From Microbacterium sp. zg-B185 (GTDB lineage Bacteria; Actinomycetota; Actinomycetes; Actinomycetales; Microbacteriaceae): a stretch of 64,000 nt of DNA. This document shows, piece by piece, positions 1 through 10,705 of this stretch. The stretch lies in contig NZ_CP126739.1 of NCBI RefSeq assembly GCF_030246885.1, forward strand, positions 806,001-870,000. Direction: 5' to 3'. Positions within the stretch are counted from its first letter, which is position 1. Each line of letters starts with the position of its first letter. The notes beneath the pieces are model-generated. The model did no database searches. It worked only from the letters and a program-made list of their open reading frames with translations, and had not been told where the DNA came from. The position numbers and the translations under genes were made by a program.

Positions 1-1
1 G

Positions 2-946
2 CTGGCTGCGCCGGTCGCGCTCCTTGCGCTCATGGCGCCGCTCACGCAGCGCTGGGCCGCCGGAGTCGCCCTCCTGGTGATCGCCGCACTCGGCCTGGCG
101 ACCGCCTTTGCAGCGGTCGGGATCTCGGTCGCCTTCGCGCAGTCGCTGCCCGTGCCGCTGTGGCCCGGCGCCGGCCTCAGCCTGGCCTGGCTGGGGGTGC
201 TCGGCGGAGCGTTGGCCGCACTCGATGTGGGACTGGCGCCTCGGCTCGCCGCCGCGCGCAACGTGGCGGCGGTTGGCGTGGTGCTCGCGCTGACGGTGCT
301 GGCCCTGCCCAGCCTCTCCGCGATGGCGCGCGGCACCGCACTCCTGAGCAACGGTCCCCCGAGCACGCTGCCGGCCTACGTCAGCGCCGCCGGACGCGAG
401 GATCCCGATGTCGGGACGATGATCCTGACGCCGCAGAACGCCGGGGGAGTGTCCGCACGGGTCGTGTGGGGTGGGAGCGAGACGCTGAACGGTCAGGCGA
501 CGATGATCTCGACGCGCGTGAAGGCGACCGCTGCAGACGAGGCGATCGCGTCCCTGACCGCGGACCTGGTCACCTCCACCACGGATGACGCTGTCGCCGT
601 CCTGGCCGGGCACGGCATCAGCTTCGTGCTGCTGGCGCCGAGTCCGGGTGCCGAGTCGGACACCGCACGCGCCTTCCGCCTCGCAGCGGCCACCGCCCTC
701 GACCAGCGCGACGGTCTGGACTCCGTGGGCGAGACCGCCAAGGGAGTGCTCTGGCGTGTCACGCAGCCCACCGAGCCGCGGGCGCAGGCGTCGGCATCCG
801 TTCATGAGGTCGCGCGGGGGATCGCGCTGGCGCAGCTCGCCGCCGTCGCCGTCGCTCTGCTGCTCGCGGTTCCCACGGCGGCGTCGCGCCGCGAGGCTCG
901 GCGCACCTCTCGGGTCGTCGGCCCGCACTGGCAGGAGGGTCGATGA
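2..946 (+). CDS. C-terminal part of a membrane glycosyltransferase (family 2 type), 5' end outside window
   Basis: The reading frame is already open at the first bases, so this is the end of a longer protein. The visible part opens with hydrophobic membrane segments (roughly residues 10-65 and 75-105). It continues into an extracytoplasmic-looking region and closes with one more membrane helix (rich in A, L and V) and a short basic tail. In related actinobacteria a large GT2 glycosyltransferase with many membrane helices sits just before DUF5719, and this call rests on that position plus the membrane pattern; no catalytic motif is inside the window. Its stop overlaps the next start (ATGA), so the two are translationally coupled. 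It could be another polytopic membrane protein. Confidence 0.6.
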   Translation: MAAPVALLALMAPLTQRWAAGVALLVIAALGLATAFAAVGISVAFAQSLPVPLWPGAGLSLAWLGVLGGALAALDVGLAPRLAAARNVAAVGVVLALTVLALPSLSAMARGTALLSNGPPSTLPAYVSAAGREDPDVGTMILTPQNAGGVSARVVWGGSETLNGQATMISTRVKATAADEAIASLTADLVTSTTDDAVAVLAGHGISFVLLAPSPGAESDTARAFRLAAATALDQRDGLDSVGETAKGVLWRVTQPTEPRAQASASVHEVARGIALAQLAAVAVALLLAVPTAASRREARRTSRVVGPHWQEGR

Positions 947-2361
947 GCGACCGGCGTGTATTCCGCTGGGCGAGCACCAGCGCACGGCTGCTGGTGGGCA
1001 CCCTGGTGGCGATCGGATTCGTCATCGCGGTGGTCACTGCCGTCTCTCTGCCGTGGCCGACCGCGGCCCGCGAACCGGTCGCGATCACGGCGATGCCGGC
1101 GCCGTCGGCGAGCGTGGTCGTCTGCCCGGGCGGGCTCCTCGCGCTCGGCCGGGAGCTGGAAGACGCGGGCCGCATCGTGACGGCGGCGCCGCAGACGGTG
1201 ATCAGCGGCGTGGCGCAGGGGCGTCCGGTGCCGACGACGCGTCCGCTCACCACGCCCGCTTCGGACGGATCGGCGCCGGCCACGGCAGTGGTGGCCGAGC
1301 CGGTGGACGGCACCCGCACCGATGTGGCGGCATCCGGATCGTCCACGATCGTCGCGGAGGACCTGAGCGGATTCGCCGCGGCCGCGTGCCGACCTGCCCT
1401 GATGGAATCCTGGCTCGTGGGCGGATCCGCGGCGACGGGGGCGTCGGACACCGTCCTGCTCGCGAATCCGGGAACGGTCGCCGCGACCGTGCAGCTGACC
1501 GTCTTCGGCGCGAGCGGTCCCCAGGTGCCCGCGGGTGCCGGTGAGCTGGTCGTCGGTCCCGGCGCCCAGGCGGTGCTCCCGCTGGCCGGCCTTCAGCTCG
1601 GTGAGCAGAGCCCCGTCATCCGGGTCACCGCGACCGGCGCCCCGGTGCAGGCGGCGCTGCAGACGAGCATCACACGCACGCTCGTCCCCGGTGGCGTGGA
1701 CCAGGTCGGCGCGACCGTGGCGCCGGACCGCATCCAGGTGATGCCCGGGGTCACGGTGACCCAGAACCCGGACGCGGAGGGCTCCTCGGATGCCGCGACC
1801 GTCGTGCGCATGCTCTCACCGGATCAGGACACCACTGCCGTGATCACCGCGTCCGCGGTCGGGACCGCCGCAGCGAACGCGGCGCCGACCACGGTCCCGC
1901 TCACGGCGGGCATCCCGACCGAGGTCGACCTCGGCGGGCTGGCGACGGGTCTGTACACCGTCGAGGTCTCGGCGGACACGCCGGTGGTCGCAGCGGTGTG
2001 GCAGACCACCGGATTCGGCGAAGGCGCGGACTTCGCCTGGTACAGCGCGGCACCGCCGGTCACCGGAGAGGGACTGTTCGCGACACCCCCCGGGCCGACC
2101 CCGGTGCTGACCCTGGCCAATCCGACTGAAGAGCCGGTGACCACCGCGGTGGAGGCGGTCGATGGCGGCTTCGTCACGGAGGTCACCGTTGCGCCCGGTG
2201 AGAGCGCCTCGGTGCGGCTTTCCGCGCGCACCGTCTACCTGCTCGAAGCCGGAGGCGCCGGCATCCGGGCCGGTCTGTCGCTCACCGGCGACGGCGCGCT
2301 CGCCGGTTTCCCGGTATGGCCCTCGGATGCCGCGGCGCCGCAGGTCACCGTCTACCCGTAG
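943..2361 (+). CDS. DUF5719 family protein
   Basis: This 472-residue protein has a short cytoplasmic N-terminus, one membrane helix (about residues 15-40) and a long secreted region rich in V, T, A, G and P with a beta-rich look. That matches DUF5719, a family of unknown function found next to the GT2 glycosyltransferase in many actinobacteria. The ATG overlaps the upstream stop by four bases, so the two probably form one transcription unit and may act together at the envelope. The extracellular region shows repeated short beta-strand patterns but no catalytic motif I recognise. Confidence 0.8.
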   Translation: MSDRRVFRWASTSARLLVGTLVAIGFVIAVVTAVSLPWPTAAREPVAITAMPAPSASVVVCPGGLLALGRELEDAGRIVTAAPQTVISGVAQGRPVPTTRPLTTPASDGSAPATAVVAEPVDGTRTDVAASGSSTIVAEDLSGFAAAACRPALMESWLVGGSAATGASDTVLLANPGTVAATVQLTVFGASGPQVPAGAGELVVGPGAQAVLPLAGLQLGEQSPVIRVTATGAPVQAALQTSITRTLVPGGVDQVGATVAPDRIQVMPGVTVTQNPDAEGSSDAATVVRMLSPDQDTTAVITASAVGTAAANAAPTTVPLTAGIPTEVDLGGLATGLYTVEVSADTPVVAAVWQTTGFGEGADFAWYSAAPPVTGEGLFATPPGPTPVLTLANPTEEPVTTAVEAVDGGFVTEVTVAPGESASVRLSARTVYLLEAGGAGIRAGLSLTGDGALAGFPVWPSDAAAPQVTVYP

Positions 2362-2473
2362 GCACGTCACCGCGGACGTGGCTACGCGCGGTCCGGTGCT
2401 GCGGAGATCTGGCTACGCCGCCTTCGGCGGCCCGGTGCTCCAGTAGTGGCCCAGCCGCTGATCGATGCGCGGC

Positions 2474-2914
2474 TCAAAAGTATCGGAAGCGCTCCGGACC
2501 GAGATCCCACGGGTCGCGGTCGAGGTATTCGGCGGCCGCGCGGAAGACGCTGCCCTCGATCATGATCCGCCGGTGCAGATCGTCGTCGCGGTGCAGATGG
2601 CTCAGTCGCTCGATGGGCAGCCGGTAGAGGATGATCCGCTTCTCGTCGGTCAGCACCCGCCACCGGGGGATGCCGTCATCGTCAGCCGCCGGCGGCATGT
2701 CGCCGACTTCGAAGCTCACGTCGCGAAGCTCCGGCCATGCCGAGCGGAGGAACTCGGCGGCGGTGCCCACCGCCAGATCGAACCGCTCCACGCGCGTTTC
2801 CAGCGGGGGAAGCGGCGGACGCACGATGGGGCTGCGGCCCTCGCGTCCGTGGCGGCCGTGACGGGCCGGTCGACGGACCGGTGCGGCCGTCTCTTTGCTC
2901 CGTCGCCATACCAT
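2474..2914 (-). CDS. Metallopeptidase-family (zincin-like) protein with degenerate active site
   Basis: This 146-residue protein carries the conserved core of the actinobacterial metallopeptidase family (Zincin_1-like): RFDLAVGTA, then a strand ending IILYRLPIERL, then a helix and a DPWDLGPERF ending. At the place where true zincins have HExxH the sequence reads LHRRIMIEGSVFRAAAEYL, so the second metal ligand and the catalytic Glu spacing are lost. I infer a non-catalytic family member. The N-terminal 35 residues are basic and low in complexity. It is convergent with the DUF5719 gene and divergent from DUF3499, the usual local order in this phylum. Confidence 0.75.
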   Translation of the reverse strand: MVWRRSKETAAPVRRPARHGRHGREGRSPIVRPPLPPLETRVERFDLAVGTAAEFLRSAWPELRDVSFEVGDMPPAADDDGIPRWRVLTDEKRIILYRLPIERLSHLHRDDDLHRRIMIEGSVFRAAAEYLDRDPWDLGPERFRYF

Positions 2915-3061
2915 GCGTCCATCTTATGGGCCCAGCGGGGAGCGGCTCGGGGTGTGCGACACCAGCCGGCTGACCGACCAGATACCGGATTCGCGCGCGC
3001 GGGACCGGCGCTGCGGCGCGGCATCCGGTTGATCCCTGCGCCGCTGGATAACGTGGGTGCG

Positions 3062-3271
3062 ATGCGCCAGAGACTCTGCTCGAAGGTGGGATGCGCCCGA
3101 GAGGCGGTCTCCACCTTGACGTACGACTACCCCGACCAGATGGCCGCCCTCGGTCCGCTGGGTGCCGGCGGTGACCCGCACGCGCACGACCTGTGCGCCA
3201 TCCACACCGATCGGCTGTCGATGCCGCGCGGGTGGGTCGTGGTTCGGCACGAGACCATCGCGCAGCGCTGA
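3062..3271 (+). CDS. DUF3499 family small protein
   Basis: A 69-residue protein with the DUF3499 signature: N-terminal RLCSKVGCAREAVSTLTYDY, a Cys/His pair near HDLCAIHTDRL and a conserved PRGW. The two cysteines near the N-terminus and the C/H cluster in the middle suggest a small zinc-binding fold, which is inference. Function is unknown. The start ATG follows a TAACGT hexamer (3049-3054) by seven bases, so a leaderless mRNA is likely. Phosphomannomutase and mannose-6-phosphate isomerase, often found next to it, are not here; ahcY follows 57 bases later. Confidence 0.8.
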   Translation: MRQRLCSKVGCAREAVSTLTYDYPDQMAALGPLGAGGDPHAHDLCAIHTDRLSMPRGWVVVRHETIAQR

Positions 3272-3328
3272 CTGCGCCATTGCGCTGAGCCCAGTCCGCC
3301 TTCCCGAATGGTCTGGGAGAATGGGCGG

Positions 3329-4795
3329 ATGAGCACCGACCTCACCGCCCCCGCAGTGCTGGATTACCGCGTCGCCGATCTGGCGCTCGCCCCGGCGGGC
3401 CGGCATCAGATCCGGCTGGCCGAGAACGAGATGCCCGGCCTGATGGCCCTGCGTGCGGAGTTCGGTCCGTCGCAGCCGCTCGCCGGCGCGCGCATCGCGG
3501 GGTCGCTGCACATGACGGTGCAGACCGCCGTGCTGATCGAGACGCTGGTGGCGCTGGGCGCGCAGGTGCGCTGGGCCAGTTGCAACATCTTCTCCACCCA
3601 GGACGAAGCCGCCGCCGCCATCGCCGTCGGCCCGCACGGGAGCCCGGATGCGCCCGCCGGGGTTCCGGTGTTCGCGTGGAAGGGCGAGACGCTCGAGGAG
3701 TATTGGGCGTGCACCGATCGGATCTTCGACTGGTCTGCGGAGGGATTCGACGGGCCCAACCTGATCCTGGACGACGGCGGCGACGCCACCATGCTGGTGC
3801 ATCTGGGCGTGCAGTTCGAGGCGGCCGGCGAGGTGCCCGATGCCGCCGAGGGTGACGCGCACGAGTACCGCGTGGTGCTGCAGACGCTCCGCGCCAGTCT
3901 CGCGGCCGACCCCGAGCGGTGGACGCGGATCAGCCGCGAGCTGATCGGGGTGACCGAGGAGACCACCACCGGTGTGCATCGGCTGTACGAGCTGGCCGCG
4001 GCCGGACAGCTGCTGTTCCCGGGCATCAATGTGAACGACTCCGTCACCAAGTCGAAGTTCGACAACAAGTACGGCATCCGCCATTCCCTGCCGGACGGAC
4101 TGAACCGCGCCACCGATGTGCTGATCGGCGGCAAGGCGGTCTTCGTGGCCGGCTACGGCGATGTCGGCAAGGGCGCGGCCGAGGCGCTGCGCGGCCAGGG
4201 CGCGCGGGTCATCGTCGGCGAAGTGGATCCCATCTGCGCGCTGCAGGCCGCGATGGACGGATTCCAGGTTGCACGCCTGGAGTCGGTGCTGGGAGAGGTC
4301 GACATCGTCGTGACCGGGACCGGCAACAAGGACGTCATCACCGTCGAGCACCTGCTCGGGCTGAAGCACCTGGCGATCGTGGCGAACGTCGGTCACTTCG
4401 ACAACGAGATCGACATGGCCGGGCTGGAGCAGCTCGCCGGCGCCGAGGCGATCGAGATCAAACCGCAGGTGCACGAGTGGCGGATGCCGAACGGACGCAG
4501 CGTGCTCGTGCTGAGCGAGGGACGCCTGATGAACCTCGGCAACGCGACCGGGCATCCGTCCTTCGTGATGAGCGCGTCCTTCACGAACCAGGTGCTCGCC
4601 CAGCTGGAACTGTTCACCAACATCGAGCAGTACCCGGTCGGCGTGTACGTGCTGCCGAAGGCGCTCGATGAGAAGGTGGCGCGCCTGCACCTGGCCGCGC
4701 TCGGTGTCGAGCTGACCGTGTTGACGCCCGAGCAGGCCGCGTACATCGGGGTTCCCGTGGACGGCCCGTACAAGCTGGACCACTACCGGTACTGA
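3329..4795 (+). CDS. ahcY: Adenosylhomocysteinase
   Basis: Hydrolyses S-adenosylhomocysteine reversibly to adenosine and homocysteine, closing the methyl cycle in the cytoplasm. The 488-residue protein shows the substrate-domain pattern [17 protein letters not shown] near residue 55, [10 protein letters not shown], the conserved [13 protein letters not shown], the NAD-binding [18 protein letters not shown] and the C-terminal LDHYRY typical of SAH hydrolases. I chose the ATG at 3329 over an in-frame ATG at 3308 because family members begin close to it and GGGAGAATGGGCGGATG, also found at metX, ends there. It is convergent with the RDD gene, with a hairpin between them. Confidence 0.97.
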   Translation: MSTDLTAPAVLDYRVADLALAPAGRHQIRLAENEMPGLMALRAEFGPSQPLAGARIAGSLHMTVQTAVLIETLVALGAQVRWASCNIFSTQDEAAAAIAVGPHGSPDAPAGVPVFAWKGETLEEYWACTDRIFDWSAEGFDGPNLILDDGGDATMLVHLGVQFEAAGEVPDAAEGDAHEYRVVLQTLRASLAADPERWTRISRELIGVTEETTTGVHRLYELAAAGQLLFPGINVNDSVTKSKFDNKYGIRHSLPDGLNRATDVLIGGKAVFVAGYGDVGKGAAEALRGQGARVIVGEVDPICALQAAMDGFQVARLESVLGEVDIVVTGTGNKDVITVEHLLGLKHLAIVANVGHFDNEIDMAGLEQLAGAEAIEIKPQVHEWRMPNGRSVLVLSEGRLMNLGNATGHPSFVMSASFTNQVLAQLELFTNIEQYPVGVYVLPKALDEKVARLHLAALGVELTVLTPEQAAYIGVPVDGPYKLDHYRY

Positions 4796-4883
4796 GCTCC
4801 GCAGTCACACGTTGCGCCCTCCGGCGGCTCCGCGCTCGCCGGAACTGACCGCGGACCGCTGCGCGCCTCCGGGCGAAAAGGGG

Positions 4884-4906
4884 CTCCGCAGTCAGTAACT
4901 GCGGAG
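4884..4906. terminator. Hairpin between converging ahcY and RDD genes
   Basis: CTCCGCAGT (4884-4892) and ACTGCGGAG (4898-4906) form a perfect 9-bp stem with a 5-base loop. The left arm plus CA also occurs as a direct repeat at 4797-4807 right after the ahcY stop. There is no clear T-run, so this may be a terminator for both genes or a repeated intergenic palindrome. Confidence 0.5.
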
Positions 4907-4955
4907 TGCGGGGGCTACCGGGTCGCGGAAAGCGACTGCGGAGCAGCGCGCCGTC

Positions 4956-5813
4956 TCAGCGCTCCGGGAACCCGCGGGGTGCTCCAGTCGGACCGGTCAG
5001 CGCCGCCACCCGCTGCTGCTCGAGCTGCAGGGCGCGCAGCTCGCGGTCCCGCCGCACCGCCACGACCGCGCGCAGGAACGTCTCCTCGTCCACGGCGGGC
5101 ACGGGCGAGACGTGCACTGCCGCCTCGGCGGCGAGGGTTGCCGCGAGCCGAGCCCGCGCGGGCGGCTGCATGGCGGCCGCGCTCTGGGTGAACTGGGCGA
5201 TGCGCCGAGACAGTCGATCCGGGAGGCGGGCGACGTCCGCCACGGCGGCCCAGCCTGCCAGCGCCGGCGGCACGGGCGGCCCCGGCGGCGGAAGCCGGGG
5301 TGTGCGGGTGCGCTCGGAATAGGTTCCGGCCAGAAGATCGCCGAGCCGCTGGGCACGGGGCGTGAATGCGCCCACCAGCGCAGCGACCGCCCCCAGGGTG
5401 AGCCAGATCTCGAGGACCCCGGTGAGTGCGCGGATGAACGCCTGCCGGAAGCCGGACGCACCTCCGTCGGTGCGCACGATCCGGCCCCCTACCGCGAGCT
5501 TGCCGAGACTGCGACCGCGGGTCATCGTCTCGACCACGGTCGGGATGACGACCGTGACGGTGACCAGGACGGTGACGCTCAGGATGGGCAGCGCGACCGC
5601 GTCCACGAGGCTCTGCCCGACGAGCCACGAGGTGACGAGCAGGAACAGCAGGAGCGCGCCGATGCCGACCAGGACATCGATCAGCGCGCCCAGCCCACGC
5701 AGGAAGAACCCGACCGGCTGCACGTCCAGCGCAACGGCCTCGCCGGTGAGCACCTCGTCCTGCTGGATCTCGATCACCCGCGCGGGCGCGACGGGGGGAT
5801 CCGAAGCGGGCAT
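4956..5813 (-). CDS. RDD family membrane protein
   Basis: This 285-residue protein has an N-terminal stretch ending VALDVQPVGFFLRGLGALIDV, the usual entry into an RDD domain, then membrane segments around residues 45-70, 80-105 and 150-175 separated by TRGRSLGKLAVGGRIV (the conserved R-G-x-S-x-G-K motif). A long Ala/Arg-rich cytoplasmic tail of about 100 residues follows. Function is unknown; RDD proteins are linked to transport or stress tolerance. It is divergent from the SpoIIM-like gene with only 16 bases between start codons, the standard pair at the edge of MoxR clusters. Confidence 0.85.
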   Translation of the reverse strand: MPASDPPVAPARVIEIQQDEVLTGEAVALDVQPVGFFLRGLGALIDVLVGIGALLLFLLVTSWLVGQSLVDAVALPILSVTVLVTVTVVIPTVVETMTRGRSLGKLAVGGRIVRTDGGASGFRQAFIRALTGVLEIWLTLGAVAALVGAFTPRAQRLGDLLAGTYSERTRTPRLPPPGPPVPPALAGWAAVADVARLPDRLSRRIAQFTQSAAAMQPPARARLAATLAAEAAVHVSPVPAVDEETFLRAVVAVRRDRELRALQLEQQRVAALTGPTGAPRGFPER

Positions 5814-5816
5814 GGG

Positions 5817-5823
5817 TACAGTA
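5817..5823. promoter_or_regulatory. Overlapping divergent -10 elements for RDD and SpoIIM-like genes
   Basis: TACAGTA reads as TACAGT on the plus strand, seven bases before the ATG at 5830, and as TACTGT on the minus strand, four bases before the ATG at 5813. The whole gap between starts is 16 bases, so one near-symmetric -10 may serve both directions with leaderless or nearly leaderless transcripts. Confidence 0.5.
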
Positions 5824-5829
5824 AACCAA

Positions 5830-6825
5830 ATGGACCTGGACGCCCTCACCCTCGCGCGGCGAGACGAATGGGCGCGGCTGGACGAACTGAGCGGGAAGCG
5901 ACGGCTCACCGGCGCGCAGGTCGATGAGCTCGTCACTCGCTACCGGGCGGCGTCGGCGGATCTCGCCGACATCAAGAGCTCGGCCGGACGCACGGCTCAG
6001 GGCGACTACGTCTCGACCATGCTCGCCCGCGCCCGGCTGCGTCTGACCGGTGCACCGGAGAACGTCGCCCGCCAGATTCCGCGCTTCTTCGCGCTGCAGC
6101 TGCCGGCTGCCCTGTATCGCGTGCGCTGGACGACGCTGGTCATCGCCGTCGGCTTCATCGTGGTGGCGGTGCTGGTCGCGTTCTGGGTGTCCCGGGATCC
6201 CGCACTCGTGGCCTCCCTCGGCAGTCGTGCCGAGCTCGAGTACTACGCGCAGAACAGTTTCACCGACTACTACAGCGAGAATCCGGCAGCGGTGTTCGCG
6301 GGCACGGTGTGGACGAACAACGCGTGGATCGCCGCGCAGTGCGTACTGTTCGGGATCACCGGTGTGTGGCCGCTGATGGTGCTGGTGCAGAACGCGGTGG
6401 GTGTCGGGACCGCGGCCGCCGTGATGCTCGCGTTCGACCGCGGCGATGTCTTCCTGCTGTTCATCCTGCCGCACGGGATGCTGGAGCTGACGTGCATCTT
6501 CGTCGCCGCGGCCGCGGGACTGCACATCTTCTGGGCCTGGGTGGCACCCGGACCTCGCACGCGCGGTGACGCGCTCGCCGCGGCCGGCCGATCCCTCGCC
6601 ACGATCGCGGTCGGACTGGTCATCGCGCTGGCCGTCTCGGGCGCGATCGAGGGGTTCGTCACCGCGCAGCCCTGGCCGTGGGCGCTGAAGATCGGGATCG
6701 GCGCGGTGGCGCTGGCCGCCTTCCTGCTGTACATGCTGGTCGTCGGCGGTCGCGCGCACCGTCGCGGTGAGACCGGCGACCTGCGCGAGTACGAGGCGGG
6801 CACGGCCCGGCTCGTCGCCGGCTGA
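5830..6825 (+). CDS. Stage II sporulation protein M-like (SpoIIM/DUF95) membrane protein
   Basis: This 331-residue protein has a soluble helical N-terminus (about 1-95), then membrane segments around 105-130, 160-185, 200-220, 255-280 and 285-305, with the family pattern FTDYYSENPAAVFAGTVWTN and FILPHGMLELTCIF. SpoIIM-like proteins occur in non-sporulating actinobacteria beside RDD, DUF58 and MoxR genes, where they are thought to be membrane partners in an envelope or chaperone complex. Here DUF58/MoxR lies almost 4 kb further on, beyond furA-katG-aquaporin. The start is the first ATG, seven bases after TACAGT. Confidence 0.85.
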   Translation: MDLDALTLARRDEWARLDELSGKRRLTGAQVDELVTRYRAASADLADIKSSAGRTAQGDYVSTMLARARLRLTGAPENVARQIPRFFALQLPAALYRVRWTTLVIAVGFIVVAVLVAFWVSRDPALVASLGSRAELEYYAQNSFTDYYSENPAAVFAGTVWTNNAWIAAQCVLFGITGVWPLMVLVQNAVGVGTAAAVMLAFDRGDVFLLFILPHGMLELTCIFVAAAAGLHIFWAWVAPGPRTRGDALAAAGRSLATIAVGLVIALAVSGAIEGFVTAQPWPWALKIGIGAVALAAFLLYMLVVGGRAHRRGETGDLREYEAGTARLVAG

Positions 6826-6879
6826 CCCGCGGGACGCCGCCGGCCGCCGTCGCGGCCTGTTTTGAATCGCTAAAAAGTG

Positions 6880-6885
6880 TAGGCT
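6880..6885 (+). promoter_or_regulatory. furA -10 element in an AT-rich patch
   Basis: TAGGCT ends six bases before the furA ATG, preceded by TG (extended -10). The patch from 6859 to 6879 (TTTTGAATCGCTAAAAAGT) is unusually AT-rich for this genome, and its TTGA...AAAAAG pattern resembles known actinobacterial FurA boxes. An autoregulated leaderless furA transcript is therefore likely. Confidence 0.55.
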
Positions 6886-6891
6886 GGTGTC

Positions 6892-7329
6892 ATGACCGAC
6901 GCAGAGCAGCACAGCGCGACGGCGGACGCGATCCGCGCCGCCGGGCTCCGGGTCACCGACTCCCGACGTGCCGTGCTCGACGCGCTCCGTCGGCATTCGC
7001 ACGCGAGCGTCGATGTGATCCACGCCGACGTGCTGCCCGGCATCCCGAGCACCAGTCCGCAGTCCGTCTACAACGCGCTGGCCGACTTCACCGACGCCGG
7101 ACTGGTGCGTCGCATCGAGCCCGCCGGGCACCCGATGCTGTTCGAGCTGCGGGTCGGCGACAACCACCACCACCTGATCTGCAGCGGCTGCGGCCGGATC
7201 GAGGACGTGGACTGCGTCGTCGGCGAAGCGCCCTGTCTGCAGCCCTCCGATGCGCGCGGATTCACCGTCACGGCCGCCGACGTGACCTTCTGGGGTGTCT
7301 GCGCCGAGTGCGCCTCGCTCCCGGCCTGA
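6892..7329 (+). CDS. furA: Fur family peroxide-sensing repressor (FurA/CatR type)
   Basis: This 145-residue regulator has an N-terminal winged helix (GLRVTDSRRAVLDAL, then STSPQSVYNALADFTDAGL) and a C-terminal metal domain with DNHHHLICSGCGRIEDVDC followed by CAEC, the two CxxC pairs of the structural zinc site. Its position directly upstream of katG identifies it as the FurA/CatR-type peroxide or iron regulator that represses itself and katG. It most likely senses peroxide by metal-catalysed histidine oxidation; that mechanism is family knowledge. Confidence 0.9.
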   Translation: MTDAEQHSATADAIRAAGLRVTDSRRAVLDALRRHSHASVDVIHADVLPGIPSTSPQSVYNALADFTDAGLVRRIEPAGHPMLFELRVGDNHHHLICSGCGRIEDVDCVVGEAPCLQPSDARGFTVTAADVTFWGVCAECASLPA

Positions 7330-7378
7330 GATATCGGCCCACCCACTGCCACGACAACCCCAAGGCCGCTGATCCTGA

Positions 7379-9712
<2,334 letters not shown>

Positions 9713-9721
9713 TCACCGCAG

Positions 9722-9762
9722 ACGCAGGAGGCCCGTCCCCGACTGGGGCGGGCCTCCTGCGT
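9722..9762. terminator. Bidirectional terminator between katG and aquaporin gene
   Basis: ACGCAGGAGGCCCG, a one-base bulge and CCCC pair with GGGG and CGGGCCTCCTGCGT around a GACT loop, a very stable stem of 18 bp. It sits between converging genes and can serve both. Confidence 0.85.
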
Positions 9763-9777
9763 GCGTGTGCGCTGCCG

Positions 9778-10596
9778 CTACCGCACGCGCGCTTCGCGCT
9801 GTGCGGCCGGGGCGACCCGGGGCTCGAACAGCGCGCGGTGCAGGAAACCCGCGAGCACGCCGCCGACCAGCGGGAACACCAGGAACACCCAGAGCTGGAT
9901 GAGCGCGTCGCCGCCGCCGTAGATGGCCGTCGCGATCGAACGGGCCGGGTTGACCGAGGTGTTGTCGATCGGGATCGATGCGAGATGGATGAAAGTCAGG
10001 GTCAGGCCGATCGCGATTCCGGCGAAATTGCCTGCGCCGCGCTTGGCGTGGGTCACGCCCAGGATCACGAGCACGAAGATCGCCGTGAGGAGGACTTCCG
10101 CGGTGATCGCGGCCCCCAACCCGAACCCGCCAGGCGAGTGTTCGCCGAAGCCGTTGCTGGCGAAACCGCCGTCCTGCGCGGCGCTGAGCCAGTTGCCCGG
10201 TCCGAACAGCCCGATCAGCACGATCAGAGTGGTTCCCAGCGCCCCGCCGACGATCTGGGCGACGATGTACCCGGGGGTGTCCTTCCACGCGAACCGGCCC
10301 GCGGCGGCCAGGCCGAACGTCACCGCCGGATTGAAGTGGCCGCCCGAGACCGGCCCCCACGTATAGATCGCGGCGAGCAGGGTCAGGCCGAACGCGAGGG
10401 CCACCCCGACGAAACCGACACCGAGCGAGGTGCCGTTCTCGCTCGCGCCGAAGTCGGCGGCGAACAGGGCGGTGCCGATCGAACCGAAGACGAGCACGAA
10501 CGTGCCGAGCGCCTCCGCGACCAGCTTCGTCGCGGTGCTGGCCTGGTCGGCGCCGGCCTCGTCGGCTCTGCGCGCACTGCTGGGGGTATCCGACAT
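9778..10596 (-). CDS. Aquaporin (MIP family, AqpZ-like)
   Basis: This 272-residue channel has about 25 polar residues, six membrane segments and both pore motifs: GGHFNPAVTFG (NPA at residues 89-91) and NTSVNPARS near residue 212. The second NPA is followed by the selectivity-filter Arg, as in AqpZ-type water channels. The ATG at 10596 is preceded by a good GGAG site. It is convergent with katG. Because it sits in a peroxide-defence cassette, hydrogen peroxide permeation is a reasonable guess, but the sequence only proves a water-type aquaporin. Confidence 0.92.
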   Translation of the reverse strand: MSDTPSSARRADEAGADQASTATKLVAEALGTFVLVFGSIGTALFAADFGASENGTSLGVGFVGVALAFGLTLLAAIYTWGPVSGGHFNPAVTFGLAAAGRFAWKDTPGYIVAQIVGGALGTTLIVLIGLFGPGNWLSAAQDGGFASNGFGEHSPGGFGLGAAITAEVLLTAIFVLVILGVTHAKRGAGNFAGIAIGLTLTFIHLASIPIDNTSVNPARSIATAIYGGGDALIQLWVFLVFPLVGGVLAGFLHRALFEPRVAPAAQREARVR

Positions 10597-10705
10597 GGCG
10601 GACTCCTTTCCTCGTCGTGAGCGTAGCCCTCCGGCAGGGGCCGCCAACAGAGTATGTCGTCGCGTGTCCGCGTGGGCGCCGGACCTCGTACGTCCTCCGC
10701 GGGGC

